Of a stretch of 64,000 bases of DNA, positions 1 to 8,564 are shown piece by piece. Source of the stretch: Brachyspira suanatina (GTDB lineage: Bacteria > Spirochaetota > Brachyspiria > Brachyspirales > Brachyspiraceae); the NCBI RefSeq assembly GCF_001049755.1, contig NZ_CVLB01000001.1:2174010-2238009 (forward strand), given 5' to 3'. Both the position numbers and the translations under genes were made by a program. Below the pieces are notes generated by a model, which was not told the origin of the DNA, ran no database searches, and saw only the letters and a program-made list of their open reading frames with translations. Position 1 is the stretch's first letter. Each line of letters opens with the position of its first letter.

Positions 1-1
1 T

Positions 2-1453
2 AATCAAAAATATGAACAGGCATATAATGACTGTATAGGAATATCAGGCGGTACAAAACCAACTCCAATGAATTATGATAGGGGATTATATTGGTCTTTA
101 TACTTAGGAAGCGGAACTAAACCATATCAAGATGGACAAACAAAATCTTATGCTGATGTTATGAAAGAACTTAATTTCTCTCAGGATATGTTTGATTTAC
201 TTGCTTTATCAAAGAGCAGGTCTGAAGAATTAGTAAAATTAGAAGTTCAGGCTATGGATATAATAAAATCAATACCAAGAAATGCAGACGGAACTATACC
301 TGATGAATATAAGATAAGACAATTAGAAGCTATAGAATTAGTTAATGGGGATGAATATGAAAGAAGAGTTTCAGAGATAATGACTCCTATAAGCCAGTTT
401 TTTGATAAATTAGAAAACGATAATGCTATAAAGTTACGTGCGGCAGCTTATGAAGTAAGAAATGATACTATATTATTTTTTATAGGTTTATTATTAGTAG
501 GTTCATCTGTTGTAGTGTTCTTGGCTTCTTTAGGAAAAACCATAGGAAAGAATTTAAGATTATGTGTAGAATTAGCTTCTGAAATATCTAATGGTAATTT
601 AACAGCAGAAATAGATGAAAGATTATGCAAAGGTAATGGAGAATTTGCTTCATTACTTAAAAGTTTTAAAGATATGATATTGCATTTAAGAGAAATTATT
701 TCAAGAGTATTACAAAGCTCTAAAGAAATATCTGAAGCTGCTACAGAAATAGCACAAGGAAATACTGACTTATCAACAAGAACAGAAATGCAGGCATCTC
801 ATTTGGAAGAAACTGCTTCTTCTATGGAACAGATAGCATCTACTATAAAATCTTCTGCAGATAATTCTGTAAGAGGAAATCAGATGATGCAGGATTCTGA
901 AAAATCAGTTCAAGAAGCTGGAGAAATAATTGAAGCTACTACCAATAATATAGAATTAGTATTTGAAGCAAGTAATAAAATTACAGATATTACCAAAATA
1001 ATAGAAAATATTGCATTTCAAACTAATATATTGGCACTTAATGCTGCAGTAGAAGCTGCAAGAGCGGGAGAACAAGGAAAAGGTTTTGCTGTTGTTGCCT
1101 CTGAAGTTAGAAACTTAGCTCAAACTAGTCAGTCTTCAGTTAAAGATATTACTTCTCTTATAGCAGATGCTAATGAAAAAATAAAAACTGCAACAGAAAC
1201 AGCTAGAAAATCAAAAGAAATATTTATGGACATAGAACAAAAAATAGAAGATACTTCTAGGATCATGCAGGATATCAGTGCTATGGCAGTAGAACAGCAG
1301 GCGGGAGTTGATCAAGTTAATATAGCAGTATCTCAAATGGATCAATCCACTCAGCAAAATGCTGCTTTAGTAGAACAGGCTACTGCTTCTTCAGAAGGAT
1401 TAATGGGACAGGCTAAAGAATTAGTTGATTTGATGCATTTCTTTAAAGTTTGA
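2..1453 (+). CDS. Methyl-accepting chemotaxis protein, 5' end missing
   Basis: Chemoreceptor that senses a ligand outside the inner membrane and controls CheA/CheW signalling. The reading frame is open to the left edge of the window, so the N-terminus (first membrane segment and part of the sensor) is cut off; the ATG at 68 is internal. What remains is an extracytoplasmic segment, one membrane helix (ILFFIGLLLVGSSVVVFLA, coded near 475-530), a HAMP-like linker, then the long coiled-coil signalling domain with the conserved hairpin tip (AFQTNILALNAAVEAARAGE, near 1015-1075). The sequence through the tip is uninterrupted and near-canonical, so the family call is secure; the ligand cannot be guessed. 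It is monocistronic, followed by a clear terminator at 1478. Confidence 0.95.
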   Translation, partial: NQKYEQAYNDCIGISGGTKPTPMNYDRGLYWSLYLGSGTKPYQDGQTKSYADVMKELNFSQDMFDLLALSKSRSEELVKLEVQAMDIIKSIPRNADGTIPDEYKIRQLEAIELVNGDEYERRVSEIMTPISQFFDKLENDNAIKLRAAAYEVRNDTILFFIGLLLVGSSVVVFLASLGKTIGKNLRLCVELASEISNGNLTAEIDERLCKGNGEFASLLKSFKDMILHLREIISRVLQSSKEISEAATEIAQGNTDLSTRTEMQASHLEETASSMEQIASTIKSSADNSVRGNQMMQDSEKSVQEAGEIIEATTNNIELVFEASNKITDITKIIENIAFQTNILALNAAVEAARAGEQGKGFAVVASEVRNLAQTSQSSVKDITSLIADANEKIKTATETARKSKEIFMDIEQKIEDTSRIMQDISAMAVEQQAGVDQVNIAVSQMDQSTQQNAALVEQATASSEGLMGQAKELVDLMHFFKV

Positions 1454-1477
1454 TATTAATTAAAATATTTTTATATA

Positions 1478-1516
1478 AGACAATAACGGTAAATTTACTG
1501 TTATTGTCTTTTTTAT
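1478..1516 (+). terminator. Rho-independent terminator after the chemoreceptor gene
   Basis: AAGACAATAAC (1477-1487) pairs perfectly with GTTATTGTCTT (1500-1510) and is followed by TTTTTT. It sits 24 bases after the chemoreceptor stop codon. Confidence 0.85.
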
Positions 1517-1621
1517 ATTAAAAACATAATATTTTAATATTAATTATAGCATTTTAATTAATCATATTATATAATTGATACCATTATTTGATTAATAAAA
1601 AAGAATGGAGATATATCTATT

Positions 1622-2494
1622 ATGACCTTTACAGATTTAATTATGACTTTAAATAAATATTGGAGCGAAAACGGATGTATAATACAGCAAGGATATGATC
1701 TAGAGGTAGGTGCCGGAACATTTAACCCAGCAACAGCATTAAGAGCATTAGGCCCAGAACCTTTCAGCGTAGCTTATGTAGAACCTTCAAGAAGACCAAC
1801 TGACGGAAGATACGGAGAAAATCCTAACAGACTTCAGCATTATTATCAATACCAAGTTATAATGAAACCATCTCCAGAAAATATTCAGGATTTATATATA
1901 CAAAGTTTGGAAGCATTAGGAATAAGCTTTAAAGATCATGACATAAGATTCGTTCATGATGACTGGGAATCCCCTACTCTTGGAGCTTGGGGCCTAGGTT
2001 GGGAAGTTTGGCTTGACGGTATGGAAATAACTCAATTTACATATTTCCAAGCTGTAGGAGGAATCAATTTAAAGCCTATAACAGGTGAGATTACCTACGG
2101 ACTTGAAAGAATATGTATGTATTTACAAAATATAGATAATGTTTATGATTTGGAATGGGGACATGGCATAAAATACGGAGATGTACATTTACAAGGTGAA
2201 AAAGAATTCTCTAAATATAATTTTGAAGTTGCTGATACAGATATGTATTTCAGACATTTCAAAGAATATGAAGAAGAATGCGATAGATGTTTAGCTAATG
2301 GCTGCGTACTTCCTGCTTATGATATGGTTATGAAAAGTTCGCATGTATTCAATATGCTTGATGCTAGAAATGCTATAAGTGTAACAGAAAGAGCCGGATA
2401 TATAGCAAGAGTAAGAGAGCTAATGAAAAAAGTTTCAGCTGCTTATATAGAATCAAGAGAAAAATTAGGTTATCCATTAATAAAAAATAAGTAA
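1622..2494 (+). CDS. glyQ: Glycyl-tRNA synthetase alpha subunit
   Basis: Catalytic alpha subunit of the tetrameric (alpha2beta2) class II glycyl-tRNA synthetase, which charges tRNA-Gly in the cytoplasm. The 290-residue length is that of GlyQ. The N-terminus ([17 protein letters not shown]), the [15 protein letters not shown] segment and the [19 protein letters not shown] motif are diagnostic. The ATG at 1622 follows a GGAG at 1606-1609. The usual partner glyS (beta subunit) does not follow: downstream come a structured repeat, a terminator and then an unrelated promoter, so glyS must be elsewhere in the genome if the enzyme is of the usual type. Confidence 0.95.
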   Translation: MTFTDLIMTLNKYWSENGCIIQQGYDLEVGAGTFNPATALRALGPEPFSVAYVEPSRRPTDGRYGENPNRLQHYYQYQVIMKPSPENIQDLYIQSLEALGISFKDHDIRFVHDDWESPTLGAWGLGWEVWLDGMEITQFTYFQAVGGINLKPITGEITYGLERICMYLQNIDNVYDLEWGHGIKYGDVHLQGEKEFSKYNFEVADTDMYFRHFKEYEEECDRCLANGCVLPAYDMVMKSSHVFNMLDARNAISVTERAGYIARVRELMKKVSAAYIESREKLGYPLIKNK

Positions 2495-2574
2495 GTTATT
2501 TATTTAAAAATTATTATTTATTATTATAATATATTACTAAAGACTATATATTAATTGTTTTATTAAGTTTTTAA

Positions 2575-2634
2575 AGCGATAAACGAGCAGCTGATAACTT
2601 TAGTTGTCAGCTATTTGTGAGCGAGTTTATCGCT
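2575..2634 (+). repeat. Nested palindromic stem-loop, copy 1 of a dispersed element
   Basis: Outer arms AGCGATAAAC (2575-2584) and GTTTATCGCT (2625-2634) are perfectly complementary. Inside, AGCTGATAACT (2589-2599) pairs with AGTTGTCAGCT (2602-2612) through one G-U pair. A clear relative lies at 44642-44701, where the outer stem keeps pairing despite a base change. The element lies between glyQ and the terminator at 2655. The remainder of the 463-base gap (2495-2957) is AT-rich and holds only this element, that terminator and the promoter of the encapsulin operon. Confidence 0.75.
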
Positions 2635-2654
2635 AGCAATAATAAAAAATTTTT

Positions 2655-2690
2655 AAGCTGTCATTTATATAATGGCAGCTTTTTTTATTT
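2655..2690 (+). terminator. Rho-independent terminator, probably of glyQ
   Basis: AAGCTGTCAT (2655-2664) pairs with ATGGCAGCTT (2672-2681; one G-U pair), followed directly by a T-rich run. It lies 160 bases after glyQ with the nested stem-loop between. Confidence 0.85.
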
Positions 2691-2875
2691 TTATTTTATA
2701 CTACTTGTAAATTATAAAAAAATATTTTTTGTTATCATATATTTCATTAAAATACACATTATATGTTACCGGTTTACTTCTATATATAGTTTTTATTATA
2801 CATATTAATATAAAATTATAACAAATAAATTATTACTTTTTAATATGAAAAATGTTATTATTTATTATAATAATA

Positions 2876-2903
2876 TTGACATTATTTTTTTATCATGTAT
2901 AAT
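2876..2903 (+). promoter_or_regulatory. Sigma-70-type promoter of the encapsulin operon
   Basis: TTGACA (2876-2881), 16-base spacer, TATAAT (2898-2903): both boxes match consensus. The first start codon is at 2958. The AT-rich palindrome TATTATAATA just upstream of the -35 could be part of an iron or peroxide operator, but in such AT-rich DNA that is weak. Confidence 0.7.
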
Positions 2904-2957
2904 ATTATTAGTAATTAATACTATTAAGTAATTATTTTAAATAAGGAGACTAATATT

Positions 2958-3308
2958 ATGCCTAGTTTTGCAAATCCATTTAATGCAAATGTGAACAGAA
3001 AAGTTACTAAAGAAGAATTAATACAAGCTGTAAGACTTGATATTGCCGGAGAATTGGAGGCTATATATTTATACGATGCCCATGTTATGGCTACAGATGA
3101 CCCTGTTGCAAAGGCAGTATTAGCTGACATAAGAGATGAAGAAAAAGCACATGTCGGAGAGCTTATGGCTTTACTTAGACATTTAGACCCTAAAGAAGCA
3201 GAACATTTTGAATCTGGACAATTAGAGGTTAAAGAGATGATGGAAGAGCTTGGAATAAAAGAACCTAATCTATCAGGGCTTACAGTTGGAAGTTTGAAAA
3301 AAGACTGA
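2958..3308 (+). CDS. Encapsulated ferritin-like protein (encapsulin cargo)
   Basis: Iron-oxidising cargo protein of an encapsulin nanocompartment. Its 116 residues match the EncFtn family: an N-terminal helical pair with the metal ligands visible as Glu32, Glu62 and His65 (GELEAIYLYD and DEEKAH), the same positions as in the characterised Rhodospirillum rubrum protein. The C-terminus, LTVGSLKKD, is the targeting peptide that docks cargo on the inside of the shell (family consensus LTVGSL plus basic residues). Ferrous iron would be oxidised here and mineralised inside the shell. The ATG has a strong AAGGAG (2943-2948), and the shell gene follows after 33 bases, so the two form one operon under the promoter at 2876. 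Confidence 0.9.
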   Translation: MPSFANPFNANVNRKVTKEELIQAVRLDIAGELEAIYLYDAHVMATDDPVAKAVLADIRDEEKAHVGELMALLRHLDPKEAEHFESGQLEVKEMMEELGIKEPNLSGLTVGSLKKD

Positions 3309-3341
3309 TAAAGCGATAATAAAACATTAAAGGAGGAATAT

Positions 3342-4151
3342 ATGGATTATTTAGCTAGAGAAAGTTCGCCTTTTGAAGAAAGTTTTTGGCAAAATATAGA
3401 TAAAGTTGTTGTTGAAACAGCGAGCAGAACACTTATAGGAAGAAGATTTTTATCTATTTACGGACCTCTTGGTGCAGGTGCTATAAGCGTTCAATATGAT
3501 AAAAGCGACAGAGAAGAAGTTTTTGAAGATGGATTCGTAAAAACTTCAGGAAGAAAATCTGTTGAGCTTCCTCAGATTTATCAGGATTTTACTCTATTAT
3601 GGAGAGATTTGGAAAATAATATTTCAAATAAACTTCCTTTAGATTTATCTATTGTATCTCAGGCAGCTCAAACACTCGCTAACAAAGAAGATAATTTAAT
3701 ATTCAATGGAAATGATTTCCTAGAATTAAAAGGTATACTCAATGCTGAAGGAGTACAAAAATTAAAAATCTCTGATTGGGGACAAGGCGAGAACCCTTAT
3801 ACTGATATAGTAAAAGCTATAAATATGATTAGAGAAAAAGGCATTGTAGGAAGATTCGTACTATGTTTGAGCCAATCATTATATTTTGATTTACAGAGAA
3901 TACAGCAAGGCACTGGAATGACAGAAGCTCAAAGAATATCTAGTATGATTGGAAATCTTTATAATGTACCTGTTATAAAAGGAAAGAAAGCTGCATTGAT
4001 TTGTTCAGAGCCTCAATATATGGATTTGGCTGTTGGAATAGATATGTCTACTGCATATTTAGAACAAAAAGATTTAAATCACAGCTTTAGAATAATGGAA
4101 ACTATTATACCTAGAATAAAAGATTCTAATGCAATAGTTGTTTTAGAATAG
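3342..4151 (+). CDS. Encapsulin shell protein (family 1, linocin M18-like)
   Basis: Self-assembling HK97-fold shell protein that builds a closed icosahedral protein compartment in the cytoplasm around ferritin-like cargo. The 269-residue length and the conserved N-terminus (LARESSPFEESFWQNIDK), the GRRFLSIYGPLGAGA segment and the C-terminal RIMETIIPRIKDSNAIVVLE region match family 1 encapsulins such as that of Thermotoga maritima. AAAGGAGG (3329-3336) precedes the start. The immediately upstream gene carries the docking peptide, making the pairing unambiguous. A perfect bidirectional terminator at 4187 ends the operon. Likely role: iron storage and oxidative-stress protection (inference from the cargo type). 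Confidence 0.93.
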   Translation: MDYLARESSPFEESFWQNIDKVVVETASRTLIGRRFLSIYGPLGAGAISVQYDKSDREEVFEDGFVKTSGRKSVELPQIYQDFTLLWRDLENNISNKLPLDLSIVSQAAQTLANKEDNLIFNGNDFLELKGILNAEGVQKLKISDWGQGENPYTDIVKAINMIREKGIVGRFVLCLSQSLYFDLQRIQQGTGMTEAQRISSMIGNLYNVPVIKGKKAALICSEPQYMDLAVGIDMSTAYLEQKDLNHSFRIMETIIPRIKDSNAIVVLE

Positions 4152-4186
4152 TTTAATTTCATAATAACTCTTTAAAAAATTATAAG

Positions 4187-4220
4187 CCTGCAGATAACAT
4201 AAAATCTGCAGGTTTATTAT
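4187..4220. terminator. Bidirectional terminator between convergent genes
   Basis: CCTGCAGAT (4187-4195) and ATCTGCAGG (4204-4212) form a perfect stem, with a T-rich tract on the + side and an A-rich tract on the other. It lies between the encapsulin gene and the convergent membrane-protein gene. Confidence 0.85.
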
Positions 4221-5203
4221 TTGTATTTTATTATTCTCTCTATTATCACTCCTATTAATATAGTTGATAATCCCAAAATAATAAAAAATATCCAAGTATT
4301 CATTCTTGAATAGAAATATTCAAAATATCTTATATACATATTTAGAATAACAAAAAATATTGAGTATCTTACTATAGAAGATATCTTTAACTTATATCCT
4401 ATTATAAGTGCAATGATATCTGAAATCAAAAATATAGAACTATATATTATGATTTCTTTATTAGCAAAATGTTCAAGAATTATTGGATAATCATAACTCC
4501 CAAATATTGACATTATTGCAAGTATTATGTTTACATATAATATTCCAACTGTATAATATATTACTGAAAAATTAGAATATCTTTCTCCTAACTTTTTATT
4601 GATATCAGTTATTCCTATTAAAAACATTAATATGCTTGTCATAATAAATCTTATATAATTATTAAGTGTTAAATCAATTCCAGATATATCGAAACCTTCA
4701 AAACCATACCAAGTTATCAAACCTATTATTGCAATAGATAATACCGCATAATTTCTCTTTATATATGCTATTATAAAAAACAATATTATGCTTATAAGAG
4801 ATAGTAAAATAAAATTATCTTTGTTATGAGTTATAATGTACGATAAAGTAAAAATAAATGCTGATAAAAATATAGAAGAAATAGCTATTATTGCAGAAGA
4901 AGTTTTAGGTAAATATATATCTTTTCTTTTAAGTATTTCATCAATTATAAACCCTGATAAAAAAAGTAAAGCAAATAAAAATGCTATAAAATAAAGGGAA
5001 AAAATATAGAAACTTATAAAAGCTATAAATCCAATTGATACCATTACAATACCTGTTATCATTATAGCTTTTATAATAGGCTGCCAATCTATATAATCAT
5101 CTATATATCTTTTGGATAATGTTTCAAACTGTTCATCAGTTATAATATTATCTTTATTCCACTTTTTTAATTCTTTAAGTAAAAATCTGTTTTTGCTTCC
5201 CAT
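4217..5203 (-). CDS. Predicted multi-pass membrane protein, DUF2157-like
   Basis: Integral membrane protein of unknown function, 328 residues. A soluble N-terminal segment of about 40 residues (ELKKWNKDNIITDEQFETL, the 'W..G.I..EQ' style start of DUF2157 proteins) is followed by about eight or nine hydrophobic helices and a short basic C-terminus (ERIIKYK). The start lies only 5 bases after the stop of the small upstream gene (5209-5529), so both are probably co-transcribed from right to left. The DUF2157 assignment rests on layout and the N-terminal pattern and is moderate; membrane location is certain. Confidence 0.7.
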   Translation of the reverse strand: MGSKNRFLLKELKKWNKDNIITDEQFETLSKRYIDDYIDWQPIIKAIMITGIVMVSIGFIAFISFYIFSLYFIAFLFALLFLSGFIIDEILKRKDIYLPKTSSAIIAISSIFLSAFIFTLSYIITHNKDNFILLSLISIILFFIIAYIKRNYAVLSIAIIGLITWYGFEGFDISGIDLTLNNYIRFIMTSILMFLIGITDINKKLGERYSNFSVIYYTVGILYVNIILAIMSIFGSYDYPIILEHFANKEIIIYSSIFLISDIIALIIGYKLKISSIVRYSIFFVILNMYIRYFEYFYSRMNTWIFFIILGLSTILIGVIIERIIKYK

Positions 5204-5208
5204 AATAT

Positions 5209-5529
5209 TTAATAGTCTTTAAATATTTCTGTTTTTATAAATTTCATATTATCTAATGTATATCTAGTATAATCATTATCATTATGCTTAATAGTTCTTA
5301 AAGCTCTTATATACTTAATAAAATTCATAAAAGTATTCATCAAATTTGCAGGAACAATATTTTCAATATTAGATTTTATATTATCATTAAAACTATCACT
5401 ATTTTCTAATATTATCAAATTGCAAAATTCATCTTTATGTTTGAAAAAATTATCCAAATCATTATTCTCTAAATATGAAATAAGTTCATTTAATTTATCA
5501 GCTATTAATTGTAAATCTTTATTACTCAT
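5209..5529 (-). CDS. Small hypothetical protein
   Basis: A 106-residue, charged, probably all-helical soluble protein with no signal peptide or membrane segment. I do not recognise a family. It is rich in Asn, Asp, Leu and Ile and has a short heptad-like stretch at the N-terminus (LQLIADKLNELISYLENN). It precedes the DUF2157-like membrane protein by 5 bases, so the two are likely translated from one mRNA and may work together. Confidence 0.6.
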   Translation of the reverse strand: MSNKDLQLIADKLNELISYLENNDLDNFFKHKDEFCNLIILENSDSFNDNIKSNIENIVPANLMNTFMNFIKYIRALRTIKHNDNDYTRYTLDNMKFIKTEIFKDY

Positions 5530-5696
5530 AGATATAATTAAATATTATAATAAAATAATTGCAATAGTTAAAAATGAATATTTATAAAATAAAGTTATAA
5601 ACGTAAGTAAACTTTACATTTATTAGTAAATTTCATATAAATCAAAAACCATATGTATAAAACGTATTCTAATATATATTAAAATATATATTTTAG

Positions 5697-5779
5697 GTAA
5701 ATTTTTTGTAAATTTAATGTAAATTATATTGACAAATATCTTATTTAGGCTATACTTATAATTGTAAAGATAATTTACA
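5697..5779 (+). promoter_or_regulatory. Promoter with three phased GTAAAT boxes and a downstream inverted repeat
   Basis: GTAAAT occurs at 5697-5702, 5708-5713 and 5719-5724, exactly 11 bases apart, directly upstream of TTGACA (5729-5734), a 16-base spacer and TATACT (5751-5756). Just downstream, TGTAAA (5763-5768) and TTTACA (5774-5779) form an inverted repeat around the expected transcription start. The whole arrangement is repeated upstream of the paralogue at 29800-30231. Direct repeats on one helical face next to the -35 are typical of response-regulator activation sites; the downstream repeat could be a repressor site. The regulator is unknown. Confidence 0.75.
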
Positions 5780-5827
5780 TGATTGCTAATAAGAAATAAA
5801 AACAACATAAATAAAAGGAGATTTACT

Positions 5828-6259
5828 ATGACTAAAAAATTATTTGCTTTATTAATAACTTTAACTATAATTTCTACTTCAAATGCTTTTGCTGATTGGA
5901 TAGTTCCAGCTTCTTCACTTCCTCAAAATGCTAGAAGCTTCATACAGCAAATTTATCCTAATGTACAAATATGGAAAGTAGAAAGAGATGACGGAAAATT
6001 TGAAGTAAAATTATCAAACGGTGCCAAAATAGACTTTTTATACAATGGCGATTGGAACAGCATAGAAGGTGAATATAATACCGTACCTTTCAACGCTTTA
6101 CCTGCTAATATAGCAAACACTATAAAAAATACTTATCCTCAGGCTGCTGTAATAGATGTAGAAAAAGAATGGGGCAATTACAAAGTTAAATTGAATAACT
6201 TTATGGAATTATTTATAACATCTGACGGACAGTTAATGGGACAGAAATTCGACGATTAA
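5828..6259 (+). CDS. Exported PepSY-like protein (DUF2874 type), copy 1
   Basis: Small secreted or periplasmic protein, 143 residues from the ATG at 5828, which follows AAAGGAG; an upstream in-frame ATG at 5783 has no ribosome site. A signal peptide (LFALLITLTIISTSNAFA) ends before DWIVPASSLP. The mature part holds two repeats of the PepSY-like pattern: 'LPQNARSFIQQIYPN...W.VE...GKFEVKLSNG' and 'LPANIANTIKNTYPQ...DVEKEWGNYKVKLNN'. Proteins of this fold are thought to bind or inhibit partners in the envelope; the ligand is unknown. A close paralogue with the same promoter lies at 29800-30231 on the other strand, indicating a duplication that included regulatory DNA. Confidence 0.85.
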   Translation: MTKKLFALLITLTIISTSNAFADWIVPASSLPQNARSFIQQIYPNVQIWKVERDDGKFEVKLSNGAKIDFLYNGDWNSIEGEYNTVPFNALPANIANTIKNTYPQAAVIDVEKEWGNYKVKLNNFMELFITSDGQLMGQKFDD

Positions 6260-6306
6260 TTACAAATATATTATTAGATTACTTCATGAAAAATACTAAA
6301 TAAAAA

Positions 6307-6340
6307 AGAGGGAGTTATAAAACTCTCTCTTTATTATTTT
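6307..6340. terminator. Terminator between the PepSY-like gene and the helicase gene
   Basis: AGAGGGAGTT (6307-6316) pairs with AACTCTCTCT (6321-6330), with one G-U pair, followed by TTTATTATTTT. The A-run on its left allows it to serve the convergent helicase gene too. Confidence 0.8.
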
Positions 6341-6372
6341 ATAATTAAATAGTTTATCAAAAAATGCTAACC

Positions 6373-8370
6373 CTATTTATTATCAGGTCTTAAAGAAGCC
6401 TTTAAATTAGAGAAAAACTCCTCCTCGTTCATAGCCATTTCTTCAGGTAAATTCTCGCTCATCTCCTCCAAAAATACAGAAGGTGTGCACTCAACTTTTC
6501 TTCCCATTTTAGTTCTGCTTCTGCAGTATGTTAAAGTTAAATGTTTCTTAGCCCTAGTCATAGCAACATAGCAAAGTCTTCTCTCTTCTTCTAATCCATT
6601 TTCGTCCAAACTTTTTTGATGAGGCATTATACCGTCTTCCATACCGCATATATAAACATAAGGAAACTCTAATCCTTTAGCAGCATGTATACTCATAAGC
6701 ATTATTCCTTTCTTTTTATCCTCATCATCATTTTGTTCTTCTATACTCATTAATAAAATTCTATCTAAATAATTTTTTAAAGTAGCATTTTTATTTGATT
6801 TCTCATATTCAAGTATGCCGTTCATAAGAGATTCTACGTTCTCCATTTTTTTAGCACCCTGCTCTTTTGTATCGCTTGAGTTTAAAATCTCATTATGATA
6901 AGCAATAACATCTAAAAATTTATTTATGTTATCATATAGTTTAGGACGCTCTAATGCATTTTTATCAACAGTAAATAAATTATGATAATGATCTATAACT
7001 TCAAGAAAATCTTTTATACCTGCCTTAGCCTTAGGAGAAATATCATCCATACTCTCATAATTAAGCAATGTCTCATATAATGAAACACCATTTTTTATAC
7101 TAGCTTCATTGAGATTATTTATTGCAACAGCCCCAATTCCTCTTTTAGGTATATTTATAACTCTAAGCAAAGATACTTCGTCTTCAGGATTAACGAATAA
7201 ATTAAGATAAGCAAGTATATCTTTAATCTCTTTTCTTTCATAAAACTGAAAAGCTCCTACTACAGTATAAGGCAAACCTCTAAGTCTGAAAACCTCTTCA
7301 AAAAGTCTTGACTGTGCATTCATTCTAAAAAGCACAGCAAAATCTTCATAATTTAATTTTTTGCTTATAGAATAATTTATTATAGAATCAGCAACAAATT
7401 GTGCCTCTTCCCTCTCATCTTCGCATGGCATTATAGTAGGAGGTATTCCTTCCTCGCCTTCTGCCACTACCTTTTTATCTTTTCTTTGAGTATTATTGCT
7501 TATTACAGAATGTGCCGCTTCAAGTATTGCTTTTGTACTTCTGTAATTTTTTGTAAGAGTTACTATTTTTGCATCAGGATATTCATTTTCAAATGATAAT
7601 ATATTAGATACATCAGCGCCTCTGAATGCATATATACTTTGATCATCATCACCCACAACGGCAATATTTCTATATTTTGATGCTAATAAAGTGGTAAGTT
7701 TATATTGAGCAAAATTAGTGTCTTGATATTCATCTACCATTATATATCTGAATCTCTCCTGATATTTATCAAGAACTTCAGGAAACTCTACATATAAATC
7801 TATAGTAAGATTAATAAGATCATTAAAATCAACGGCATTATATCCTTTTAAATAGCTTTGATAAACTTCATAAACTCTCTTTGCTATTTTTTCTAAATCA
7901 TCATGAGGCTCTACTTCATAAGGCTTCATCAAATTATTTTTAAATCTATCTATATACCAAGCGAATAAATTTTCATCATAATTGAGAGTATTAATTTTTA
8001 TTTCTCTTAAAATATTTCTTATTAAAGTACGGCTGTCAGATGAAGAATAAATACTAAAATTATTTTTATAACCTAGCTTTTCAATATCGCCTTTCAATAC
8101 TCTAACACAAAAAGAATGGAAAGTGCTAACTACCAATTGTTTTGGTTTTTCTTTTAGAAGTTTTGTTATACGCTCACGCATTTCAGCTGCTGCTTTATTT
8201 GTAAAAGTAACGGCTAGTATCTGACTAGGAAGCACGCCATACTTTATTAAATATGCTATTCTCTCTGTAATAACCCTAGTCTTACCGGAACCTGCACCAG
8301 CCAATGCAAGCAATGGTCCGTCAATATGTTCTACTGCCTGTCTTTGTTCTTCATTTAACATTAATGCCAT
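6373..8370 (-). CDS. UvrD/Rep-family ATP-dependent DNA helicase
   Basis: Superfamily 1A 3'-5' DNA helicase acting in replication restart and DNA repair. At 665 residues it has the length of Rep/PcrA. Motifs in order: Q motif (LNEEQRQAVEH), Walker A (AGAGSGKT, about 23-31), motif Ia (TFTNKAAAEMRER), motif II (VDEYQDTN), motif III (GDDDQSIYAFRGADV), motif IV (LTKNYRST), motif V (LMSIHAAKGLEFPYVY) and motif VI (EERRLCYVAMTRAKKHL). All catalytic motifs are intact. I cannot separate Rep from PcrA/UvrD by sequence alone, so no symbol is given. It stands alone, transcribed away from ispG. Confidence 0.93.
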   Translation of the reverse strand: MALMLNEEQRQAVEHIDGPLLALAGAGSGKTRVITERIAYLIKYGVLPSQILAVTFTNKAAAEMRERITKLLKEKPKQLVVSTFHSFCVRVLKGDIEKLGYKNNFSIYSSSDSRTLIRNILREIKINTLNYDENLFAWYIDRFKNNLMKPYEVEPHDDLEKIAKRVYEVYQSYLKGYNAVDFNDLINLTIDLYVEFPEVLDKYQERFRYIMVDEYQDTNFAQYKLTTLLASKYRNIAVVGDDDQSIYAFRGADVSNILSFENEYPDAKIVTLTKNYRSTKAILEAAHSVISNNTQRKDKKVVAEGEEGIPPTIMPCEDEREEAQFVADSIINYSISKKLNYEDFAVLFRMNAQSRLFEEVFRLRGLPYTVVGAFQFYERKEIKDILAYLNLFVNPEDEVSLLRVINIPKRGIGAVAINNLNEASIKNGVSLYETLLNYESMDDISPKAKAGIKDFLEVIDHYHNLFTVDKNALERPKLYDNINKFLDVIAYHNEILNSSDTKEQGAKKMENVESLMNGILEYEKSNKNATLKNYLDRILLMSIEEQNDDEDKKKGIMLMSIHAAKGLEFPYVYICGMEDGIMPHQKSLDENGLEEERRLCYVAMTRAKKHLTLTYCRSRTKMGRKVECTPSVFLEEMSENLPEEMAMNEEEFFSNLKASLRPDNK

Positions 8371-8564
8371 AATTAAAAATACCTCTCATTTTGAAGAGTT
8401 ATTATATATTATATTTAAATAATGTAAAATTCAGAATTTGTATATTTCATATTAATTTTTTATATAAAAAATATATAAACTTCAAAATATATTTGCAAAA
8501 ATATTTGAAAATGATACTATAAATAACATAATTTTTTAATTAAAAGCAATTATAAGGAAACAAA

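Noticed and set aside
2617..2808. 63-codon frame starting GTG inside the glyQ downstream region
   Set aside because: It begins within the stem-loop element, runs across the terminator hairpin and poly-T, and encodes a Phe/Tyr/Ile-rich run typical of AT-rich non-coding DNA; no ribosome site.
2851..2880. Fur or PerR box upstream of the encapsulin operon
   Set aside because: The TATTATAATA palindrome is suggestive, but in such AT-rich sequence it is expected by chance and does not match a full operator.
6307..6330. Shared terminator between the two PepSY-like copies as a mobile-element end
   Set aside because: The two terminators resemble each other, but no target duplications, inverted ends or transposase accompany them; a segmental duplication is enough.
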